Shown here piece by piece: positions 1-8,876 of a stretch of 64,000 bases of DNA (positions are counted from its first letter, which is position 1; the number at the start of each line of letters is the position of its first letter). Source of the DNA: JBATTK01 sp049670505 (lineage in GTDB: Bacteria > Bacteroidota > Bacteroidia > Flavobacteriales > Flavobacteriaceae); contig JBATTK010000050.1 of NCBI GenBank assembly GCA_049670505.1, positions 1 to 64,000 on the forward strand, read 5' to 3'. Both the position numbers and the translations under genes were made by a program. The notes under the pieces were generated by a model. It was not told the origin of the DNA. It worked only from the letters and a program-made list of their open reading frames with translations, and made no database searches.

Positions 1-687
1 GCCAGCTATAGCGCCCCCAACATGAGCAAAATGGGCAATTCCACTACCAAAAATAGAATATCCCGTTACGCCGGAGAACAGATCCAATCCTATGAGGACA
101 GGAATAAAATATTTTGCTTTTATAGGAACCGGCAGAAATATTAAGAACAATTCGCTGTTGGGATAGGACATCCCAAAAGCCACCAAAATCCCATAAATAG
201 CCCCAGACGCCCCAACGGCCGGACTGTTATAAGCACTTAAAAAATTATCTATCGTACTCTGGGATGCAATATTGTACCAATCCGGGCTATACCTACCACT
301 AGAAATGACCTCCATAATCTGGCTTTTTGAAATACCGGAATTCACCAGGGCATCCAACCCCTCATTAAAATAGTAGTAGTTGACCCCCGTATGTATCAAT
401 GCCGCTCCGAGTCCCGCCGAGAAATAAAAGAAAAAGAATTTATTCCTCCCCCACATACGTTCCAAAGGAGACCCAAAAGCCCATAAGGCGTACATATTGA
501 ATAAAATATGCATGAACCCGCCATGCATGAACATATGCGACACAATTTGCCACCATTCAAAATTAGCATTTTGAGGGAACCAAAGTGAAAACCACTGGTA
601 CATTTGGTCACCATACAAGGAAGTGGCCACAAAGAACAATACATTAACAATGATCAAATGCTTCACCGCATCCGTAATTCTACCCAT
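1..687 (-). CDS. Rhomboid family intramembrane serine protease (3' end cut by window)
   Basis: Polytopic inner-membrane serine protease that cleaves transmembrane substrates. The frame is open for 229 codons from the ATG at 687 to the window edge, so the C-terminus is missing. Seen: the HGGFMHILFNMYALW segment (about residues 55-69, rhomboid H-x3-H-x3-N block), the catalytic serine in GASGAIYG (about S161) and the catalytic histidine in HFAHVGG (about H222), with hydrophobic helices between. A polar stretch of about 40 residues (110-150) lies between two helices, as in many Flavobacteriaceae homologues. The ATG abuts the mutL stop codon directly, so it is probably co-transcribed with mutL. 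The substrate cannot be told from sequence. Confidence 0.9.
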   Translation of the reverse strand, partial: MGRITDAVKHLIIVNVLFFVATSLYGDQMYQWFSLWFPQNANFEWWQIVSHMFMHGGFMHILFNMYALWAFGSPLERMWGRNKFFFFYFSAGLGAALIHTGVNYYYFNEGLDALVNSGISKSQIMEVISSGRYSPDWYNIASQSTIDNFLSAYNSPAVGASGAIYGILVAFGMSYPNSELFLIFLPVPIKAKYFIPVLIGLDLFSGVTGYSIFGSGIAHFAHVGGAIAG

Positions 688-2535
688 CTATAAAAATTTT
701 TTATCAATATCGTTCTCGGTAATCGTAACGAATATCGGTTTATTGAACGGACTCACCCTAGATTCTTTACAAGCAAAGAGATCATTTACCAAAGCTAGTT
801 GCGAATTGCTATCCAAAACCGATCCGGTCTTTACGGACAGGGTTTTGCACAAGGTTTTGGCCAACACATCGGTCTGCGAAAAACTTTCCCCGGAAATCTC
901 CTGTTGGTAATCTGCGATCAATTGATCTAAAACAATGCCCACCTCGCTTTCCGAGACCAATAAAGGTACTCCTGTTACCTGTATCTGTTCTTCATCTATA
1001 CTACTAAAAACAAAACCAATGGTCGTTAAACTTTCCTGGATTTCCTGTATAATAGTAATATCCGCTTTCGAAAAAGATAAGGATAACGGAAAAAGCAATT
1101 GTTGGCTTATGGCCTCTTTGATCGTAATATTCTTTAAAAATTTCTCATAAAGTACCCGCTGATGTGCCCTGCTCTGGTCTATGATGACCATACCCGACTT
1201 AATGGTGGTCACAATATATTTTCGTCTCAATTGAAATGTAGTGGCAGTGGTTTCCATATCCTCCTGCCCTTCAAAGATAGCCCCTGTTATGGTATCCGAT
1301 TCAAATCTTAAGCTATTACGATCATCGGCCTTACCTACTTGGGATTCCAATCCCACATACATACTTTCCCACCCTTTGGAGCTTTGTTTTTGATATCCCG
1401 GTTTTACACCGGGCTTCCCTGTATCCGCTATAAAAGGGTTGAATGCGGCATCCACTACGACTTTGGGTTGTTCTACATCCCTATTTTTATAGGCATAGGG
1501 GGTCTCCAGATTGGGGTCGTGTTCAAAATCCAATGCGGGCACTACATTAAACTGTCCCAAACTATGTTTTATGGTAGATCTTAAAATAGCGTACAAGGTA
1601 TGCTCGTCATCAAACTTTATCTCCGTTTTTGTGGGGTGTATATTGATATCGATAGCAGCGGGGTCCACTTCCAAATACAAGAAGTAACCGGGATGGTTCT
1701 CGGTTTTGATAAGGCCTTCAAAAGCCGCCACCACGGCATGATGGAGATAGGGGCTTCTAATAAATCTATGGTTTGCGAAGAAAAATTGTTCTCCCCTACT
1801 CTTCTTGGAAAACTCCGGTTTGCAGATAAAACCGGATATTTTAACCACTTGCGTCTCCTCCTGTACGGGCACTAATTTTTGATTGGTCCTGCTTCCAAAA
1901 ATATGTACGATACGTTGTCTAAAGTTACTTCCGGGGAGATTGAACAATTCGCTCCCGTTATTATAAAAGTGAAATGCTATCGAAGGATGTGCTAACGCTA
2001 CCCTATGGAACTCATCCGTTATATGCCGAAGTTCTACTTGGTTGGACTTTAGAAAGTTTCTCCGGGCCGGAATATTAAAAAAAAGATTTTTTACCGCTAT
2101 GGAAGTACCCTTTGGTGTAACCGTGACCTCTTGTGAAACAATTTTACTGCCTTCAATTTTTATATGGGTCCCTATATCATTCTGCTCGGGTCTGGTCTGC
2201 ATATCTACATGGGCTATGGCGGCAATGGAAGCCAGGGCTTCACCCCTAAATCCCTTAGTATGCAAATTAAACAGGTCCTCTGCGCTTTTTATTTTTGAAG
2301 TAGCATGGCGTTCAAAGCTTAATCTCGCATCGGTCTCACTCATTCCGATACCATCATCAACCACTTGGATAAGTGCCTTACCCCCATCCTTTACAATTAA
2401 TTTTATAGACTTGGAACCGGCATCAATGGCATTTTCCATTAATTCCTTAACTACGGAAGCAGGCCTTTGCACCACCTCCCCTGCTGCTATTTGATTGGCA
2501 ACATGATCTGGCAAGAGTTTAATAATATCCGCCAT
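688..2535 (-). CDS. mutL: DNA mismatch repair protein MutL
   Basis: Mismatch-repair ATPase that links MutS to downstream nicking and excision. 615 residues, usual length. The N-terminal GHKL ATPase is clear: ELMENAIDAG (ATP/Mg site), VDDGIGM, KGFRGEALASIAA and PKGTSI. A long variable linker (about 335-430) precedes the C-terminal dimerisation domain. The C-terminal segment where endonuclease MutL proteins carry DQHAX2EX4E reads DQSRAHQRVLYE (near residue 450), so the metal-binding motif is altered and nicking activity is doubtful. The start ATG overlaps the stop of the small upstream gene by one base (TAATG) and the stop abuts the rhomboid ATG, indicating one operon. Confidence 0.96.
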   Translation of the reverse strand: MADIIKLLPDHVANQIAAGEVVQRPASVVKELMENAIDAGSKSIKLIVKDGGKALIQVVDDGIGMSETDARLSFERHATSKIKSAEDLFNLHTKGFRGEALASIAAIAHVDMQTRPEQNDIGTHIKIEGSKIVSQEVTVTPKGTSIAVKNLFFNIPARRNFLKSNQVELRHITDEFHRVALAHPSIAFHFYNNGSELFNLPGSNFRQRIVHIFGSRTNQKLVPVQEETQVVKISGFICKPEFSKKSRGEQFFFANHRFIRSPYLHHAVVAAFEGLIKTENHPGYFLYLEVDPAAIDINIHPTKTEIKFDDEHTLYAILRSTIKHSLGQFNVVPALDFEHDPNLETPYAYKNRDVEQPKVVVDAAFNPFIADTGKPGVKPGYQKQSSKGWESMYVGLESQVGKADDRNSLRFESDTITGAIFEGQEDMETTATTFQLRRKYIVTTIKSGMVIIDQSRAHQRVLYEKFLKNITIKEAISQQLLFPLSLSFSKADITIIQEIQESLTTIGFVFSSIDEEQIQVTGVPLLVSESEVGIVLDQLIADYQQEISGESFSQTDVLAKTLCKTLSVKTGSVLDSNSQLALVNDLFACKESRVSPFNKPIFVTITENDIDKKFL

Positions 2536-2828
2536 TAAAACAAAAAGTCTAGTTTCCCATACTTAATTGCGGCATAGGCAAATATCAAAAGGAAAATGAG
2601 GATAATAACGAATCGGAGCTGACTATTTCTACTTCTATCCATACTCTTAACCGCTTTCCAATCTTCACGAAAACTCTTTCTACGAGATCCCTGAAAATAT
2701 TCCGTATTGGATTTTGCAGCTTTTTCCTTCCTTAAATTCTCTATACGCTCTTTGCGCTCATCATAATAACGAGGCGTATAATTGTAGGATTTGTTCCTGT
2801 TTTGTTTAAACAGCGTGGGAAGTCTCAT
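2535..2828 (-). CDS. Small membrane protein of unknown function upstream of mutL
   Basis: 97-residue protein. The basic, tyrosine/arginine-rich N-terminal two thirds are followed by one C-terminal transmembrane helix (FVIILIFLLIFAYAAI) ending near GKLDFLF, so it is probably a tail-anchored or single-pass inner-membrane protein. I do not recognise a functional domain. Homologues are sometimes labelled riboflavin synthase subunit beta, probably only because ribH lies next door. I chose the ATG at 2828 because a promoter box on this strand ends at 2847, so a longer start at 2849 would lie inside the promoter. Its stop overlaps the mutL start (TAATG). Confidence 0.7.
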   Translation of the reverse strand: MRLPTLFKQNRNKSYNYTPRYYDERKERIENLRKEKAAKSNTEYFQGSRRKSFREDWKAVKSMDRSRNSQLRFVIILIFLLIFAYAAIKYGKLDFLF

Positions 2829-2846
2829 AATCGTATCTACTATATT

Positions 2847-2854
2847 CAAAAGTA
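2847..2854 (-). promoter_or_regulatory. Candidate Bacteroidota promoter -7 box of the mutL operon
   Basis: Read on the minus strand the site is TACTTTTG, a perfect match to TAnnTTTG. Transcription would begin about 2840-2842, some 12 nt before the ATG at 2828. Confidence 0.5.
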
Positions 2855-2993
2855 CTGAAAATAGGGCGAAAAGGCAGAAAGGAGATGCTAAAAATTGTTA
2901 ACAAAGTTAACGGTCGACATCCTATAATCCATGATAAATGAATCGTAAATAGTCGCTTAACGCAAGCCGTTTATACGTACCAAAAGTGTAGAA

Positions 2994-3476
2994 CTACTGT
3001 CCCAGTACGGCCATTTTTATAGCGGCAATTGCAGCTTCGGTGCCTTTATTGCCATGTTTTCCACCACTTCGGTCCAAGGCTTGCTGCAAGGTATTGTCCG
3101 TAAGGACACAAAAAATAACAGGGGTGTCCGTATGTACGTTCAAGTCCTTAATGCCCTGCGCAGTGGCACTACAGACAAAATCAAAATGTTTGGTCTCCCC
3201 TTGGATAACGCTGCCAATGGCAATTACGGCGTCTACCCTTTCGGCGCTTATCATTTTCTTACAACCGTAAGTAAGCTCAAAACTACCGGGCACGTTCCAT
3301 CGGACAATGTTTTCCTCCTTGGCACCACAATCCAAAAGTGCCGCTATGGCCCCGGTAAAAAGTCCTTCCGTAATTTCTACGTTCCATTCGGAAACAACGA
3401 TCCCAAACCGAAGGTCCTTCGCATTTGGGATCGTTGTCTTATCGTAGATCGATAGATTCTTATTAGCTGTAGCCAT
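2994..3476 (-). CDS. ribH: 6,7-dimethyl-8-ribityllumazine synthase
   Basis: Penultimate enzyme of riboflavin synthesis; condenses 5-amino-6-ribitylaminouracil with 3,4-dihydroxy-2-butanone 4-phosphate in the cytosol, usually as a large oligomeric shell. 160 residues, normal length. Seen: FGIVVSEWN (substrate-binding tryptophan), VPGSFEL, GSVIQGETKHFDFV with the family's conserved histidine, and a basic C-terminal GGKHGNKGTEAA segment. The start overlaps the stop of the upstream TPR gene by one base (TAATG), so the two are translationally coupled. Confidence 0.96.
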   Translation of the reverse strand: MATANKNLSIYDKTTIPNAKDLRFGIVVSEWNVEITEGLFTGAIAALLDCGAKEENIVRWNVPGSFELTYGCKKMISAERVDAVIAIGSVIQGETKHFDFVCSATAQGIKDLNVHTDTPVIFCVLTDNTLQQALDRSGGKHGNKGTEAAIAAIKMAVLGQ

Positions 3477-4243
3477 TAGTTGCCGCTTTTCGCCATCCCT
3501 ATAAAAACATCTATGGTCTTAGCCTCCTCCGATGAGGAAAATTCATCTTTGATCTTTTGAAAATATTCCAAGGCCTTATCTTTTTGATTTAACTCCAAAG
3601 CCGTAGTACCTGCTTTATATAAAAACTTGGGGGTGGTATAGTCATTGGTACTATGGGCAATGGCCTTTTCATAATAACCCAAGGCATCAGCGGGTTGATT
3701 CAACTGCATAAAGGCATCGCCGATACTTCCCTGGGACAAAGCTCCCAAAATAGCATCATCCGACGAGAACTGCTCTAGATAAGTAATGGCTTCTTGATAG
3801 TTCTGCATATTTAAATAGGCCATACCTGCGGAGTAATTGGCTAAATTGGCAGCTTTTGTACCCTTATATTCTTCTATAATATCCAAGAAACCGTACTTGC
3901 CTTCTGCTCCGTTCAATGCTAAATTGTATAAAGAATCCTTTTCGGTAATACTGTTCAGGGCTTGATCAAAATACTGCTGGGGATAATACATTTCATTGGC
4001 GGCATTGGCCTCTTTTGGCTTCTGGACAAACTGGTTATAGGCCAAATATCCCAAGACCGCTACAGCAACGACCCCGATAACACCAAGAATATAATTCTGG
4101 TTTCTGGAAACCCACTCCTCGGTCTTGGAAGCGCTTTGATCCAAGGTGCTGAAAACCTCGGCCGTTGTACTATTCTGTTCGTCCAGACTAATTTCTTCAG
4201 CCTTGTTCTTTGGTTTATGTCCCCGCTTCTTATATGTAGCCAT
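3476..4243 (-). CDS. Membrane-anchored tetratricopeptide repeat protein
   Basis: 255 residues. A charged cytoplasmic N-terminus (about 45 residues, lysine-rich KKRGHKPKNK) is followed by one transmembrane helix (YILGVIGVVAVAVLGYLAY) and a C-terminal region of about four TPR units (NYSAGMAYLNMQNYQEAI; GDAFMQLNQPADALGYYEKA; KAGTTALELNQKDKALEYF). The topology resembles YfgM-type TPR proteins of the envelope chaperone network, but this assignment is inference. The ATG at 4243 is preferred over one at 4363: it follows a promoter box (4264-4271), and the longer form would run almost into recF. It is coupled to ribH by a TAATG overlap. Confidence 0.85.
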   Translation of the reverse strand: MATYKKRGHKPKNKAEEISLDEQNSTTAEVFSTLDQSASKTEEWVSRNQNYILGVIGVVAVAVLGYLAYNQFVQKPKEANAANEMYYPQQYFDQALNSITEKDSLYNLALNGAEGKYGFLDIIEEYKGTKAANLANYSAGMAYLNMQNYQEAITYLEQFSSDDAILGALSQGSIGDAFMQLNQPADALGYYEKAIAHSTNDYTTPKFLYKAGTTALELNQKDKALEYFQKIKDEFSSSEEAKTIDVFIGMAKSGN

Positions 4244-4263
4244 TGTTCGTTTAATTAATCGCG

Positions 4264-4271
4264 CAAAAATA
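4264..4271 (-). promoter_or_regulatory. Candidate -7 box for the TPR-ribH operon
   Basis: On the minus strand it reads TATTTTTG (TAnnTTTG). The predicted transcript start near 4258 leaves a leader of about 15 nt before the ATG at 4243. Confidence 0.5.
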
Positions 4272-4366
4272 AAGTTTTTATCCAAAACCGAAGGCTTATT
4301 ATTCGTTATTTTTCGATATTTTGCACCTTTACGAGCTATTGAAAAATAAATCCACGGCCACACTGA

Positions 4367-5446
4367 ATGTTTCTGAAGAAATTATCACTCATCAATTATA
4401 AAAACTTTGAATCCCAAAATTTTGAATTCGATGCCAAAATAAATTGTTTTGTAGGCAGTAACGGGGTAGGAAAAACCAATATTCTGGATGCTATTTACCA
4501 TCTTTCCTTTGGTAAAAGTTATTTTAACCCCGTGGCAACTCAAAATATTAGGCATGAGGCCGATTTTTTTGTAATCGAAGGGGAATTTGAAAAAAATAGT
4601 CGTGAAGAAAAAATTGTCTGTAGTTTAAAACGTGGCGTAAAAAAGGTTATCAAACGAAACGGAAAGACCTATGAACGGTTTTCAGACCATATTGGTTTCT
4701 TGCCCCTAGTCATTATCTCCCCCGCGGATAGAGACCTTATTACCGAAGGTAGTGACACCCGACGAAAGTTTATCGATGGCGTAATTTCCCAATCGGACAA
4801 AGCCTATTTACAGACCCTTATCGCATACAACAAAGTGTTGATACAACGAAATTCATTGTTGAAATATTTTGCTCTCAACCGTACGTTCGACTCGGACGCC
4901 CTGTCCGTTTATAACGATCAGTTACAGGGGTACGGCACCCTTATCTTTAATAAGCGACTAGCATTTATACAAGCGTTTATTCCAATTTTCAAGGAGCAGT
5001 ATGCCGCTATATCGGGCGGTAACGAAGTGGTAAACCTTACCTATGACAGTAAATTGTTGGATAACGAGTTATTGACGCTGCTGGAAAATAATATTGAAAA
5101 AGACAAAGCACTACAATATACCAGTGTAGGCGTGCATAAAGACGACCTCAACTTTGAAATAGGAAATCACGCCATAAAAAAATTCGGCAGCCAGGGACAG
5201 CAAAAATCGTTTTTGATAGCGCTAAAACTGGCACAGTTTCATTTTATTAAGAATCAGGCCCAGACCACACCTATATTGCTCTTGGACGATATTTTCGATA
5301 AATTGGATGAAGACCGTGTGGCGCATATCGTTACGCTGGTGGATAATGAAAATTTTGGACAGATCTTTATCAGTGACACCCATGCCGAGCGAACGGAAAA
5401 TGTGGTAAAAACGATCCATCAGTCCTATAAAATTTTTAAATTGTAA
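4367..5446 (+). CDS. recF: DNA replication and repair protein RecF
   Basis: SMC-like ATPase of the RecFOR pathway that directs RecA loading at single-strand gaps. 359 residues, usual length. Seen: Walker A in GSNGVGKTN (about residues 30-38), the RecF block [20 protein letters not shown], the ABC-type signature region [17 protein letters not shown], and Walker [12 protein letters not shown]. It is transcribed divergently from the TPR-ribH unit and is followed after 1 nt by a lipoprotein gene and then by a DUF721/DciA-like gene, a common Bacteroidota grouping of replication-linked genes. Confidence 0.96.
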   Translation: MFLKKLSLINYKNFESQNFEFDAKINCFVGSNGVGKTNILDAIYHLSFGKSYFNPVATQNIRHEADFFVIEGEFEKNSREEKIVCSLKRGVKKVIKRNGKTYERFSDHIGFLPLVIISPADRDLITEGSDTRRKFIDGVISQSDKAYLQTLIAYNKVLIQRNSLLKYFALNRTFDSDALSVYNDQLQGYGTLIFNKRLAFIQAFIPIFKEQYAAISGGNEVVNLTYDSKLLDNELLTLLENNIEKDKALQYTSVGVHKDDLNFEIGNHAIKKFGSQGQQKSFLIALKLAQFHFIKNQAQTTPILLLDDIFDKLDEDRVAHIVTLVDNENFGQIFISDTHAERTENVVKTIHQSYKIFKL

Positions 5447-5447
5447 C

Positions 5448-5864
5448 ATGAGAGGATTTTTGTTCATAGGGCTCTTTGTGGTAATGGGTTGTGCCAAGAA
5501 GGTCTCCGAAAAGGATTTGAACTATTTAAATGGCTATTGGGAAATTGAGAAAGTAACATTTTCCGATGGAAGCCATAAAGAATACAAAGTAAACGCCAAT
5601 GTAGATTACATAGCAATAGATGATTTCAAAGGATTTCGGAAAAAAGTACAACCCAAGTTCGATGGTACCTATACGGCTTCGGACGATGCAACACTTTTTA
5701 TCATCCGGGAATCGGGCGGGGAATTTAATATCTATTATAAAAACGATCGTAACGATTGGAAAGAACGGATTGCGAGCATCTCCCAAAACAACTTTTCCGT
5801 CATCAATGAAGAAAATATAAGATACAGCTATAAACGCTATCAACCCATTAATGCAAAGGACTAA
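5448..5864 (+). CDS. Small lipoprotein, lipocalin-like
   Basis: 138 residues with a lipoprotein signal peptide (hydrophobic FIGLFVVMG followed by cysteine, lipobox VMGC). The mature part starts with a GYWEIEKV motif typical of the lipocalin-like family in Bacteroidota and is predicted beta-rich. Acidic residues do not follow the cysteine (CAKK), so there is no obvious surface-export signal and it probably faces the periplasm. It sits 1 nt after recF and overlaps the next start (TAATG), so it belongs to the recF operon, with no obvious functional link. Confidence 0.75.
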   Translation: MRGFLFIGLFVVMGCAKKVSEKDLNYLNGYWEIEKVTFSDGSHKEYKVNANVDYIAIDDFKGFRKKVQPKFDGTYTASDDATLFIIRESGGEFNIYYKNDRNDWKERIASISQNNFSVINEENIRYSYKRYQPINAKD

Positions 5865-6160
5865 TGGCAAAACGAAAAAATACCAATTTACCGCTAAGTG
5901 ATGCTTTGCAGGAGTTTATAAAAGAAAATAGATTGCAAAAGGGGATGGACAAAGTAGATGCAAGGGAAGCTTGGGCAAGTCTAATGGGAAACGGTGTAAA
6001 TAATTATACCACGGCTATTGAGTTAAGGAACGACATCTTGTATGTATCCCTTTCTTCCTCCGTACTTAGAGAGGAACTCGGCCATGGAAAATCCAAGATT
6101 ATACGTATGTTGAACGAGGAGTTGGGTAAGGAAATTGTGAAGAAGTTGGTATTGCGGTAA
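5864..6160 (+). CDS. DUF721 family protein (DciA-like)
   Basis: 98 residues. The family (DUF721/DciA) includes the helicase-loading protein DciA of bacteria lacking DnaC/DnaI; the Bacteroidota members are short KH-like domains. Seen: LSDALQEFIKENRLQKGMDK, the AREAWASLMG core with its conserved tryptophan, and IELRNDILYVSLSSSVLREEL, matching the family pattern of an amphipathic strand followed by LR.EL. Being coupled to recF by the TAATG overlap with the intervening lipoprotein fits a replication role. That role is inference. Confidence 0.8.
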   Translation: MAKRKNTNLPLSDALQEFIKENRLQKGMDKVDAREAWASLMGNGVNNYTTAIELRNDILYVSLSSSVLREELGHGKSKIIRMLNEELGKEIVKKLVLR

Positions 6161-6226
6161 TGGAACGAGCGAATGAAGTTTATGTAATCAAAGCGGTTCG
6201 TCTTTTTTGTTTGAAGAAACTACCAG

Positions 6227-6270
6227 ACCTGTGAGGTGTAAACCTACAAGGTAGCTAAGACCTTGCAGGT
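6227..6270. repeat. Three tandem mini-palindromes ACCT-NNN-AGGT
   Basis: Between the DUF721 gene and ndk three short hairpins of the same design follow each other: ACCT-GTG-AGGT (6227-6237), ACCT-ACA-AGGT (6242-6252) and ACCT-TGC-AGGT (6260-6270), with another AGGT half site just after. It may act as a bidirectional transcription end for the convergent genes, or be a copy of an intergenic repeat family. Confidence 0.55.
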
Positions 6271-6283
6271 TCTCCTCGCAGGT

Positions 6284-6703
6284 TTAATAAATTTCCCGTC
6301 CAGAAAAATGGAATGCACCTTCTATAGCTGCATTTTCATCACTATCCGAACCGTGTACCGCATTCTCCCCAATAGAAGTAGCATATAACTTGCGAATGGT
6401 TCCTTCAGCGGCCTCTTCCGGATTTGTGGCACCGATCAGTGCCCTAAAATCCTCTACCGCATTTTCCTTCTCTAAAATAGCCGGCACAATAGGTCCCCTT
6501 GTCATAAAATCTACCAATTCACCAAAAAACGGACGCTCTTTATGTACGCTGTAAAACGCTTCTGCATCCCTTTTACTTAGTTGCGTATATTTCATTGCCA
6601 CGATCTTAAACCCTGCTGCTGTTATTTTTTCCAAAATAGCACCTATATGCCCATTCTCCACGGCATCGGGCTTTATCATCGTAAACGTTCTATTCGTTAT
6701 CAT
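6284..6703 (-). CDS. ndk: Nucleoside diphosphate kinase
   Basis: Transfers the gamma phosphate of ATP to nucleoside diphosphates through a phosphohistidine. 139 residues, full length. Seen: N-terminal [32 protein letters not shown], and the active-site histidine in [13 protein letters not shown]. The monocistronic gene has its own promoter box at 6721-6728 and is convergent with the recF operon. Confidence 0.97.
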   Translation of the reverse strand: MITNRTFTMIKPDAVENGHIGAILEKITAAGFKIVAMKYTQLSKRDAEAFYSVHKERPFFGELVDFMTRGPIVPAILEKENAVEDFRALIGATNPEEAAEGTIRKLYATSIGENAVHGSDSDENAAIEGAFHFSGREIY

Positions 6704-6720
6704 GTTTTCAAAATTTTGGG

Positions 6721-6728
6721 CAAAAATA
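6721..6728 (-). promoter_or_regulatory. Candidate -7 box of ndk
   Basis: Minus strand TATTTTTG matches TAnnTTTG; predicted leader of roughly 12 nt to the ATG at 6703. Confidence 0.5.
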
Positions 6729-6753
6729 CGCTTTATTCATTAACCTGCAAGCC

Positions 6754-7782
6754 TTAGTAGTCTTGTTGTAGCTCCTCCAACACTTTACCATTGTTTCCTA
6801 TCATTTTAAAGTATACCCGTTTGGATTTCGGGTCTATACCGATCAGCCCAAAGCTTTCGGTAGCTACTACCTTACCTACGCGAAAAGGATTTGGTTCTCC
6901 CTTAAAATCGGAATACACATGGGTAAGTCCGCTACTTGTAAAATCTATGAGCGGATAGGACAAATCGTCTATTGTTGTTTTGGAAAATTCCGAAATGTGT
7001 CGGTCTCCAGATAATATGATAACCCCTTTAGCTGCTGATGTGACGATGATTTTTTTCAGTTTTTCGACTTCATGTGGAAAATTACCCCAACATTCAAAGC
7101 CATGTTCGTTGGATAAAAATTGAACACTGCTCACGATGAGGTTAAATTCGGCCTTTGAATTATGAAGTTCATCCGCGAGCCACTCCCACTGCGGTTCTCC
7201 TAAAATTGTACCTTCGCCATAGGCATTGGGTTTGTTTCTTTTTTCAGATTCGGTGTCGGGCGTCAGGGCCGTTCTAAAGTATCGGGTATCCAGCACAATT
7301 ATTTTTATTTGTCCTTCTGGTAAATCGTAGTCATGTGCAGCATAAACGCCTTCACGATTCCTTCTTGGACTATCCTTGCCAACATCCATAAAATCAAGAA
7401 ATACCTGCTGACTCTCTTTTTTGCCCTTAAATTCCACTCCCCCATCGTTTAAACCATAATCATGATCGTCCCAAGTACCGATAACGGGAACCTTCGCCTT
7501 CAAGAGGTCGTATCCTTCTACCTTGTTCTGCGCATCATACATGCTTGCAATTTTTTCGGCATCATCGGTATCGGCATATATAATATCGCCACCCCAAATC
7601 CAAATATCCGGATCGGCCTCCAGAACATCGTCCCAAAGAAAGTTGTCCAAGGTATTTTTGTTACAAGAACCAAAGGCGATCGTAAATTCAGAAGTCGGGA
7701 TTGTTTCAGAAAGTTTCTTCGCTGTTGGCTTACAGGACAAAATCAAAGCAATACACAAAAAAGTAGCGGGAACTAGTTTCAT
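6754..7782 (-). CDS. PhoD-like metallophosphatase lipoprotein
   Basis: 342 residues. The N-terminus is a lipoprotein signal (FLCIALILSC, lipobox LILSC). The body is a PhoD-type calcineurin-like phosphoesterase: FGSCNK near the start, IWGGDIIYAD (metal ligands), GTWDDHDYG, LDTRYFR, and SGDRHISEF near the C-terminus. Such proteins hydrolyse phosphomonoesters or diesters outside the cytoplasm; the substrate is unknown. It is preceded by its own promoter box (7805-7812) and diverges from nrnA. Confidence 0.88.
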   Translation of the reverse strand: MKLVPATFLCIALILSCKPTAKKLSETIPTSEFTIAFGSCNKNTLDNFLWDDVLEADPDIWIWGGDIIYADTDDAEKIASMYDAQNKVEGYDLLKAKVPVIGTWDDHDYGLNDGGVEFKGKKESQQVFLDFMDVGKDSPRRNREGVYAAHDYDLPEGQIKIIVLDTRYFRTALTPDTESEKRNKPNAYGEGTILGEPQWEWLADELHNSKAEFNLIVSSVQFLSNEHGFECWGNFPHEVEKLKKIIVTSAAKGVIILSGDRHISEFSKTTIDDLSYPLIDFTSSGLTHVYSDFKGEPNPFRVGKVVATESFGLIGIDPKSKRVYFKMIGNNGKVLEELQQDY

Positions 7783-7804
7783 AGATAGTTATTTATGTTA
7801 TTCA

Positions 7805-7812
7805 CAAAATTA
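7805..7812 (-). promoter_or_regulatory. Candidate -7 box of the PhoD-like gene
   Basis: Minus strand TAATTTTG matches TAnnTTTG, about 22 nt upstream of the ATG at 7782. Confidence 0.45.
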
Positions 7813-7846
7813 AGTTTTTAGGATTTAAGGCTATGTTATAAAATTG

Positions 7847-7854
7847 TATCTTTG
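7847..7854 (+). promoter_or_regulatory. -7 box of nrnA, placed for a leaderless mRNA
   Basis: TATCTTTG, a perfect TAnnTTTG, ends only 5 nt before the ATG at 7860. In Bacteroidota transcription begins roughly 4-7 nt after this box, so the message would start at or next to the ATG. No clear -33 TTG is visible. Confidence 0.55.
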
Positions 7855-7859
7855 CGCGC

Positions 7860-8876
7860 ATGAATTTAGAGGACATCAAGGCCGTTAAGGCACTACTTTC
7901 CAAACCACAGAAAATTGTTATTGTACCCCACAAAAACCCGGATGGGGATGCTATTGGTTCTACACTTGGGCTATGGCATTATTTAAAGGGATTAGGGCAA
8001 GAGGCAACAATAATCTCCCCTAATGATTATCCTAAATTTTTAAAATGGATGCCCAATAATGAAGAGATTCTTAATTTTGAAAGGAAAAATGGCACTTCCT
8101 GTGAGTTGATCAAAGAGGCTACCTTAATTTTCACCTTGGACTTTAATCATTTGGGAAGAACAGGACAGATGCAACCTTTTTTAGAGGCTGCCACTGCTAC
8201 CTTTATCATGATAGACCATCATCAGGCTCCCTCAGGTTATTCACAGATCCAATATTCCGATGTGCATATGAGCTCTACATGCGAGATGGTCTACAATTTC
8301 ATTGAATATATGGGCGATAGTGATAAAATAACACCTGAAATTGCCGATTGTATCTATACCGGTATCATGACGGATACGGGCTCTTTTAAATATTCGTCTA
8401 CAACAAGTAGAACACATAGAATAGTGGCCGACTTAATAGATAAAGGAGCTACCAATACAAAAATTCACAACAAGGTGTATGATACCAACACACCAGATAG
8501 ATTACATCTTTTAGGTTGCGCGCTAAAAAATATGGTCATATTGAAAGCATACAACACTGTTTATATTACCCTAAGCCAAGAGGAACTGGATGCCAATCAT
8601 TTTAAGAAAGGAGATACAGAAGGTTTTGTAAATTATGGCCTTACTCTGGAGGACATCCGATTTGCTGTTATTTTTATCGAAAACAAAGAAGAGGGCATTA
8701 TAAAAATATCTTTCCGCTCAGAAGGAGATTTTTCCGTGAATGAATTTGCCAGGGAACATTTTCAGGGAGGCGGCCACACTAATGCCGCAGGAGGCAAAAG
8801 CGATATGCCCCTAACCGAAACCACGGCATATTTTGTATCCTTGTTAAAAAAATATACCCATAAATTGAACGCATGA
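7860..8876 (+). CDS. nrnA: Bifunctional oligoribonuclease/PAP phosphatase NrnA-type
   Basis: DHH/DHHA1 phosphoesterase that degrades short oligoribonucleotides and may dephosphorylate 3'-phosphoadenosine 5'-phosphate. 338 residues. Seen: motif I VPHKNPDGDAIGS, motif II LDFNHLGR, the DHH motif MIDHHQAPS, MTDTGSFKYSST, and the DHHA1 glycine motif GGGHTNAAGG near the C-terminus. The promoter box lies 5 nt upstream, suggesting leaderless translation. It overlaps gldI by 4 nt (ATGA). Confidence 0.93.
   Translation: MNLEDIKAVKALLSKPQKIVIVPHKNPDGDAIGSTLGLWHYLKGLGQEATIISPNDYPKFLKWMPNNEEILNFERKNGTSCELIKEATLIFTLDFNHLGRTGQMQPFLEAATATFIMIDHHQAPSGYSQIQYSDVHMSSTCEMVYNFIEYMGDSDKITPEIADCIYTGIMTDTGSFKYSSTTSRTHRIVADLIDKGATNTKIHNKVYDTNTPDRLHLLGCALKNMVILKAYNTVYITLSQEELDANHFKKGDTEGFVNYGLTLEDIRFAVIFIENKEEGIIKISFRSEGDFSVNEFAREHFQGGGHTNAAGGKSDMPLTETTAYFVSLLKKYTHKLNA

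Noticed and set aside
2042..2494. A 150-codon plus-strand frame opposite mutL
   Set aside because: It lies antisense to the conserved ATPase motifs of MutL; no start context or motif.
3476..4363. Longer 295-residue form of the TPR protein
   Set aside because: The extra 40 codons contain the promoter box (4264-4271) and approach recF to 3 nt.
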